Assembly (NCBI GenBank): GCA_015499985.1
Contig: JAAAUF010000383.1
Span: forward strand, 9,156 to 36,247
DNA: 27,092 bases
Source of the DNA: Haplosporangium gracile
Taxonomy: Eukaryota > Mortierellomycota > Mortierellomycetes > Mortierellales > Mortierellaceae
Direction: 5' to 3'
Every line of letters starts with the position of its first letter. Positions within the stretch are counted from its first letter, which is position 1. The notes under the pieces were generated by a model, which was not told the DNA's origin, made no database searches, and was given only the letters and a program-made list of their open reading frames with translations. Positions 21,249-27,092 of this stretch are shown here, one piece after another. Both the position numbers and the translations under genes were made by a program.

Positions 21249-23339
21249 AACGACGCAAAACAAAACCATGAAGATGTTTATCGGACGGTCGGGTATATTT
21301 TTGTTCTGTTTACTGCCCTTGCTTTAATAGTTCTATCTTTAAAACGCGTTCATTCGATTGCCCCTCGCACTCTCTTCCCTCGATTGCTTCTTTCCTGGGT
21401 TCCCACTCTTGGTAACCTGGAACGATCACCTCTTTTATTTTTATTTTTTTATTTATTTTCGTTATTTGTCCGAATACTCTATCCATCGGCTCGAAGTACA
21501 ATACATACACACACAACAAATAAATTGAGAGAGAACTCATCGTACATTCTCCATCATCGATGAGCATATGGAAATAAAATGAGTATCTAATTGAAAATGA
21601 CTGAGCATGAAGGGCAGACAAAGGCAGGGTAGCGAAGGGCGCCATAAAAGCCAATCGGAAAGAACCCAAAAACAAGGGCTGTTTATTGTTGTTTTTAGGG
21701 TGGTTTTTATGAGTGTGTTATGAATGATGTGCGTGTTTGTACAGGGTAAGACGTACAATACTTTCGTTTTGCTCGTGTTCATCTCGGGGTTCTTTCACTC
21801 ATATGAAATAGCTCTCGTCACAATAAGGGCTTTGGGCGGTAGCTGCTTCTTTGTAACAATAACAGTCAAGCAATCGAGCAAACAAAAAATAAGAAAGTAA
21901 GCGAAAGGGCTGGCTTCGTTGTAAGAACTAAGAATATCCTTTTGTTTTTTTGTATTTTTGACTTTTAATTGATTTCCGTTTGTTCAATTGGTGGAGCTAG
22001 GGCCTCCGAGGGGGGGAGGGGGGGTTCTTATTTCTCTTTCGTCTTCTCAGCAAGCAAGGCAACGAAAAAGAAGAACGTTGGTTGTGAGGAGTCATTGTAT
22101 TTTTTGGTGGTTCTGTTTTGTGTCGATTATGGAAAGACTGGGAAATGAGAGGAAGAAGAAAGAAAGAGGACGAGAAGGATCTTTTGGTTGAGGTTGATGA
22201 TGGTGATGATGTCTTTCTTTTATGTGTCGACTGTATGTATGTTGCATATTTTGGTCTGCATCAATCTAGTCAAAATAAAGAAAAAAAATATATAAGAGAA
22301 GGAATGACGATGGGACAGATGGAGGGATAGGGAGAACGTGGGGCGGAGGAAAGTTTTGACATTACAAGCGAGTCAAAAAATAGAATACTCTGCGGCGAGC
22401 AAAAGGAGACGAGCGGCAAGATGATGACTACAGTGTGTCCCTATTTTTTTCTTAATTTTTTGTGGAGTACAGGCAGCACCCTTTCAGTTCATCTCTCATT
22501 TCTTACTCCTACTCTCCTACTCGTTCTACTCGTTCGTTCTCAATTGTCTCTGCTGTTATTTGTATCCCCGGATAGAAGAAAAGAATGGACGAAGGTAAGG
22601 TGCTGGATTGATGAGCCTGGTGGTGTCAGTTTTGGGTGCATGGCTGGCAAAGGTATATGGTTACTTACGATGAAGAGTACATGAAGTCTCCGAGAGGAGT
22701 ATATAGGAGAAGAGAGACACGAAAAAGAGGGATCTGAGTCAAGTGATGCTCATTTCTATTGCCATCGACAGGTTCATGGCAAGATAAAGAACAAGAGAAG
22801 AAAGAGGAAGAAGAAAAAGAGACACACGCCCTTCAAAACACTGCATCGAGCTACATCTTATTTGAGTAAAAGGAGTAATAAGAAAATAGTCTAATTCAAT
22901 TGATCATTACTTATGATGTCCTTATAGGTATGAGTATAGCAAGAAGAATAACTAGCATTAGTGGCCTCAACAATCATTAGGAGGGAAAAAAAGAAGCAAA
23001 CAACGGCGACAATGACATGGACAGCAATGCGAGCGAAGCATAGGAAGACGAGAAAAAAATCATCTAACATAGTCAGTTGCAATCGAACACATAGAGTAAG
23101 AAGTAAGCAATAATGTCATTTTATTTTTTTTAAAAATTCTTCTTGGGATCGCTATTGAATAGCAATGTGATTGAATTGATAAAATGTTATTTTGACTCGG
23201 TGGAGGGAGAGTTGGACAAACACACATACGCACACACACCTGGTCCCTCTCTTCAAATAATTTCCGCGAAGGTGTGTGAACAAGGTAAGAAGGAAACATG
23301 ACAGATGGCGGATAGGACGGTGTCCTCAACCCCCATCCC
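21249..23339. other. Gene-poor stretch, second part
   Basis: No gene could be supported. The sequence is AT-rich with A and T runs and purine-rich tracts (about 22120-22330 and 22780-22830). A 63-codon hydrophobic open frame on the minus strand (22891-23082) has neither a splice context nor a recognisable motif and is left out. Confidence 0.5.
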
Positions 23340-25169
23340 ATCGATTATTATTTTACTCTCTCTGTTCCAACTCTTTTTTCACTTCTTTCTTCTCTTCTCC
23401 TCTCTTCTTCTCTTTCTTTCCTTTCGTTCCTTTCTTTCTCTTCTCTATCTCTCTCTTTGTGTCCCTATTCCTCTTCCCTCTCACTCTCTTTAAACTTTTC
23501 AACTATCCTTTCTCCTCTCACTTACTCTTCTGTTTGCCACTAACATCCTCCTCTCACTTACTCACTAACTTACTCACTCATACACAACTCCTTCCCAACA
23601 GCAAACAGCACTTCATTCACTGCTTTGATTCTTCAACAGGCTCATTCCCGACCTTCTCTGCACTCGCCACCAACTGACCATACCTAAGCAACTCTCCCAG
23701 CACAGAAACAACAAACAGCAAACAACTCCTTTCACTCCTTTCACTCCTTCCAACCTCCCTCCCTTCTTGTCAGAAACAACCAAACAACAACTACTACTAC
23801 ACCAAGACGCTCGCCTACATACATACGCGCAAACTCCTCCCACGCAGACATACAAGTTTTTAATCCCGCCAACAAACAACACCTTGGACGGAGACTTTTT
23901 CTTCTCTCTCTCTTCCCACTCACTCAAAAGGTATATATGAACAGAAAAAAGAGTCAAAATTCAGCCAGTCTCCTCCCCCAAATACCCCTGGCCTCTTCCT
24001 CCGTCACGTACTGCAAGCACATTTCTTGCATCTTACCCCTGCCCCATCTGCCCTACAACCCCTCCACTGCTCCTCTCCGCTCCACTCCACTCCACTCACT
24101 CGACTTTTCCCTCCTTCCATTTTCAATTTTTTTTTTTTTTATTCTCCTTCCCAGACAACAGTCCTTTCTTCCCCTTCTCTTCCTAATATCCTTCTCGTTC
24201 TCTTATCCGTCCTTCTATCCCTCATCTTACGTCGTACTTTTATCCTTCCACCATTCCCTTTCATCACACACACGCCTCGCCACCTTCACTTATCCTCTTC
24301 AAAACTCGTCCATAGACGCGCACACTCTTTCACTCCGTTCCTTCTCGTCATCAACCTCCTTTTTTTCTCAACGTCGTTCTTCTCATACATCCCCGGACTT
24401 TTTTTTATGAATCGTGCCCCTCTCCGTCTTCCTCATCCAGCAAACACATTCACCCACAACCAGCCGCAAACTCAAGGAGAACATTGACAACAAAAAAGTG
24501 CCTTTGCCTTTTTATCCATTCTCTCTCTCTCTCTTGTAAATATCAACAGCATAACAAAACGATATACTTGTTCTCCGGCAAACTGCAGCTACGCCTTCTG
24601 TACTTTTCATATCCACTCGTCCCCTTCTCCTTCTTTTCCCTTTATTCCTCGTTTTTATCATTTCTTGGATTGTACAAGAATATGCTTACTTTTTTTTCCT
24701 TTTTGCAGCCTTTTCCCCTTTGCACGACACCCTCTCGCTCTCTCTCCTCTTTTTTTTTCTTTTCCTCTCTCTCATCATCCCCTCCCCTTTTGCTCCCTCT
24801 GCCTCCCTCCTTTTTTTATTCTTTACGACTTATTTATTTTCCTTGCCTTATATTTTGCACATAACCGTCGCTTAAGTTGTCGTTTCTTTCTTCGTTGTTT
24901 TTTTACATGTGTCTAAGTCTCAGTTCCTATTTTTTTTGTTTCTTGTTTTAATTCTCCGGCTGGGCACACCCTCTCTCTCCCACTCTTTCACACCTCTCCC
25001 ACTTACATACATATCGCATATAGCATCTGTCCCTTTTTTGTATCTTTTTGACATATTTCCTCCGACCCTACCTACAGCTCTCTTTCCCTCTCACTCATTC
25101 ATTAACCAGCTGCCTGTTTGCATACACGGATCCACTAGAGTCCTCTTTCCTCTCCTTGTCCACAAGCGC
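23340..25169 (+). promoter_or_regulatory. Very long C/T-rich leader of the zinc-cluster gene
   Basis: About 1.8 kb upstream of the 25170 ATG is overwhelmingly pyrimidine on the plus strand, with short CA-rich interruptions. It is the longest such tract in the window and is probably the promoter and 5' leader, with possible 5'-UTR introns, of the transcription-factor gene. Several in-frame open frames through it encode Ser/Leu/Phe/Pro-rich junk. Confidence 0.45.
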
Positions 25170-25395
25170 ATGTCGACCACACCATACATGATGGACCCAG
25201 AGTCACTCCATCACGACGCAGCTCCTATGCGGCCTCATCCCGCAGCCCACCACCCTTCCTCTTCTTCTTCAGACCCTACAGTCATGTCTGCCGCCGTCCC
25301 GCTTCACCCACATCCCGTCGCAAGAATTAAATCCACCAAAGCACACGTCCCCAGCGCTTGCATCAACTGCAAAAAGGCCCACTTGGCCTGTGATC
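25170..25395 (+). CDS. Zn(II)2Cys6 transcription factor, first exon only (partial)
   Basis: The exon encodes 75 residues plus one base. After a His/Pro/Ser-rich start (MSTTPYMMDPE) and a basic run (RIKSTKAHVPS) comes ACINCKKAHLACD with Cys64, Cys67 and Cys74. This is C-x2-C-x6-C, the first half of a fungal binuclear zinc cluster, followed at once by a donor (c|gtaagt) in phase 1. Introns at this point of the cluster are common in the family. The second half (R-P-C-x2-C and the last Cys) was not found in any frame up to the window end, so the next exon lies beyond it or the gene is truncated. These factors bind DNA in the nucleus and activate target genes; the target here is unknown. ATG 25170 was chosen as the first with protein-like sequence; ATG 25188 is an alternative. 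Confidence 0.75.
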
Positions 25396-26670
25396 GTAAG
25401 TCCTTTCTCTACTCCACTTCATACTTCCTCTCCGCGGTTGCACAAAGCGCTGTTCTGGGACGGCGTTCTACATACGTCCTTGTAAACAGGGCGTGCTGCT
25501 GGTCAACCAGCCCTCGCCGCTCATCCAGGGCCCTTTTTTGCTCACAAACATCCTCTCTCACCCCAGTGCACGCCACAACATTGTCGCGCACCACCGCACC
25601 ACCCACCCATCCGTCCATTATGCCATCCACACCACCCACAGCGCCATCCCTTTTCGTTATTGCCCGAGTTTCCTCCCCCTCCTTCTGATTCAAGTCAGTA
25701 TCATATCTCACTTCCTCTCCCTTTCACTCTCTTTTTTTTTTCAAGGAGTTCAGGGTAAAAAAAAGAAAGATCTATCCGGCTAATTCGGTCAACTATGTGG
25801 GGCTGATATTGCCATAAGCGATGAAGGTGAGGGCGATCGTGCAAGTGAGAAAAGGAGAAGGGAGACAGTCGCGGACAAAAAAAAAGGACAAAAGGGTTGT
25901 AGTCAGATGTTTACACTATCATCTACAAAATGTCCCTGGAATCCACATTGCTTAGCTCGGTTCATTTCTCATTTTTTTTGTGGCGCATTTTTGCTCAACG
26001 TCTTTTTTTTATATTTCTTGTCCATGGCGATGGCGATGACGATGAACACTTGACAAGGAGAGAAACAAAAAATGATGTCGGGCGGATGGGAAAGAGGATC
26101 GAAGGATGATTGGCGTCGGCTTTCAAAGAATGATCGGACCCTGGGGATCAACGTGGTGGTAGAGCTCCTCATTTCTTCCCACCTCTAGCTTCTCTCCCAC
26201 ATACGGGTCGGGACCTCGGCTTTATTTACTCCATCTGGCCCGGTCAACAAATCCCCTTGATTTGTTCCTTTTTTCCCCCTCTGTCGCCATTTGCACAATT
26301 GTCACCGTTAATTTACTGGGAATGTGTGCTTCCTGGACTTTATTTTGATTCTCTTTCATATCATCCCTCGCCATCCAATTGCGCACTTTGGACGATGCAG
26401 CTAGTTCTCCTTGGCCCTTCTCTCCCTTCATTATTCTCTCCTTCGGGGGTAATCCCAAATGAAATTCCGTGTTGCTATTTCTTTTCTTTTCTTTTCTCTC
26501 TCACTCAGTCTGTCTGTACTCCCAAGGAAAAAAAAAACAATATGGATGAAAAGCGAACATTGAGGAGGGGCATGGACTCAATTTTTTTGTCCAGTTCGTT
26601 CTCACGGTCCGATTTCTCTATATATTTTTTCATTATTGTGGATGTTTTCTTGCATTCAACTTTTTTTTGT
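25396..26670. other. Region after the half zinc cluster; intron or intergenic
   Basis: It begins as the intron after the zinc-cluster exon. From 25396 to about 25710 it is C-rich and open in two plus frames and one minus frame. Acceptors at 25491 (aaacag) and 25745 (T-rich, tcaag) are usable, but neither leads to a C-x2-C. From 25790 on the DNA is mixed, with no recognised gene. Confidence 0.4.
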
Positions 26671-26805
26671 TTATTTTTCTTTTAATGGTTCGTGCTTGTT
26701 TCTCACGCCGACCGGGTAGAATAACAAGAAGTAAGAGTCAAGAGTGACGGGTGACCAGATCTGCAGCCCCAGAGAGGCGCAAACGGCGTCGGCGATTTCA
26801 ATTCC
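26671..26805 (-). CDS. Probable terminal exon of an unidentified gene (partial)
   Basis: On the minus strand a classical acceptor (branch-like CATAACT, T-rich tract, ttcttcag) precedes 44 codons and a TAA. The frame has strongly C/G-ending codons and reads, in part, GIEIADAVCASLGLQIWSP, with a hydrophobic segment YFLLFYPVGV towards the end. It enters in phase 0. I do not recognise the family. An upstream exon starting at ATG 26941 (MTEKAKNPRAVMVAASR) is visible, but its likely donor (gtgaat) gives a different phase, so the upstream part is unresolved and may lie outside the window. Chance is possible. Confidence 0.35.
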   Translation of the reverse strand, partial: GIEIADAVCASLGLQIWSPVTLDSYFLLFYPVGVRNKHEPLKEK

Positions 26806-27013
26806 CTGAAGAAAAAAATGAAAAAGTTATGGAGGATTATTTATCTATTCACGAGGGGTGCGTTTGTTTCTCTTTTTTTTTCTTCTTGCAACGACTCGCT
26901 GCAACCATAACGGCGCGAGGGTTTTTAGCCTTTTCTGTCATTGTGGATTGTATTGGGGTTATTTTCTCATCTTTGTTGATATTGTTGAGTAGAGTTGTTT
27001 TGTTTGGTTTGTT

Positions 27014-27015
<2 letters not shown>

Positions 27016-27062
<47 letters not shown>
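27016..27062 (+). repeat. (CT)n microsatellite
   Basis: About 23 TC/CT units in an uninterrupted run at the window end, followed by more C/T-rich sequence. On the minus strand it reads (GA)n. Confidence 0.95.
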
Positions 27063-27066
<4 letters not shown>

Positions 27067-27092
27067 CTTTCTCCCTCTCTCTTTTTCTCTCT

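Noticed and set aside
22891..23082. 63-codon hydrophobic minus-strand frame
   Set aside because: Hydrophobic composition follows from T-rich DNA; there is no upstream promoter or homology cue.
1..27092. tRNA, rRNA, CRISPR, bacterial operon or transposase signals
   Set aside because: None seen: no tRNA T-loop/A-box pairs, no spaced direct-repeat array, no transposase or integrase motifs. Genes are spliced and monocistronic.

Overview
The window looks like nuclear DNA of a filamentous early-diverging fungus, most likely Mortierella-like (Mortierellomycotina). Protein genes are split by GT-AG introns of about 100-900 nt with CTAAC/CTGAC/TTAAC-type branch sites. Start codons follow long pyrimidine-rich leaders, homopolymer runs and microsatellites are common, and ribosomal protein eL13 has fungal/animal-type sequence. 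The phylum is an inference from gene style; no rRNA or other marker is present.

Layout: (1) 1199-3059 (+), a two-exon gene for a 499-residue multi-pass membrane protein with a coiled coil, family not recognised. (2) 4247-5495 (+), three-exon ribosomal protein eL13 (RPL13). (3) 7990-12022 (+), four-exon PAS-domain serine/threonine kinase (PASK/Psk family) with three PAS-like repeats before the kinase domain. Its reading frame stays open upstream of the first ATG, and a tiny start exon near 6961 fits. (4) 12828-13821 (-), a four-exon gene for a 75-residue basic microprotein whose start codon lies in an 8-nt coding exon. It is convergent with the kinase. (5) About 11.3 kb (13822-25169) without a confident gene. 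It holds a broken coding relic (20838-21248), simple repeats and a few inverted repeats. (6) 25170-25395 (+), first exon of a Zn(II)2Cys6 transcription factor, ending after the third cysteine of the zinc cluster and preceded by about 1.8 kb of C/T-rich leader. (7) 26671-26805 (-), a probable terminal exon of an unidentified gene, followed by a (CT)n microsatellite at the window end.

The genes do not form a pathway. eL13 is ribosomal housekeeping. PAS kinase is a nutrient/energy-responsive kinase that in yeast controls glucan partitioning and translation factors. The zinc-cluster gene is a regulator. The best candidates for something undescribed are the hidden 75-residue microprotein, the half zinc cluster with no visible second half, and the coding relic in the gene desert. 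All splice sites were called by eye from reading frame, splice consensus and protein continuity.
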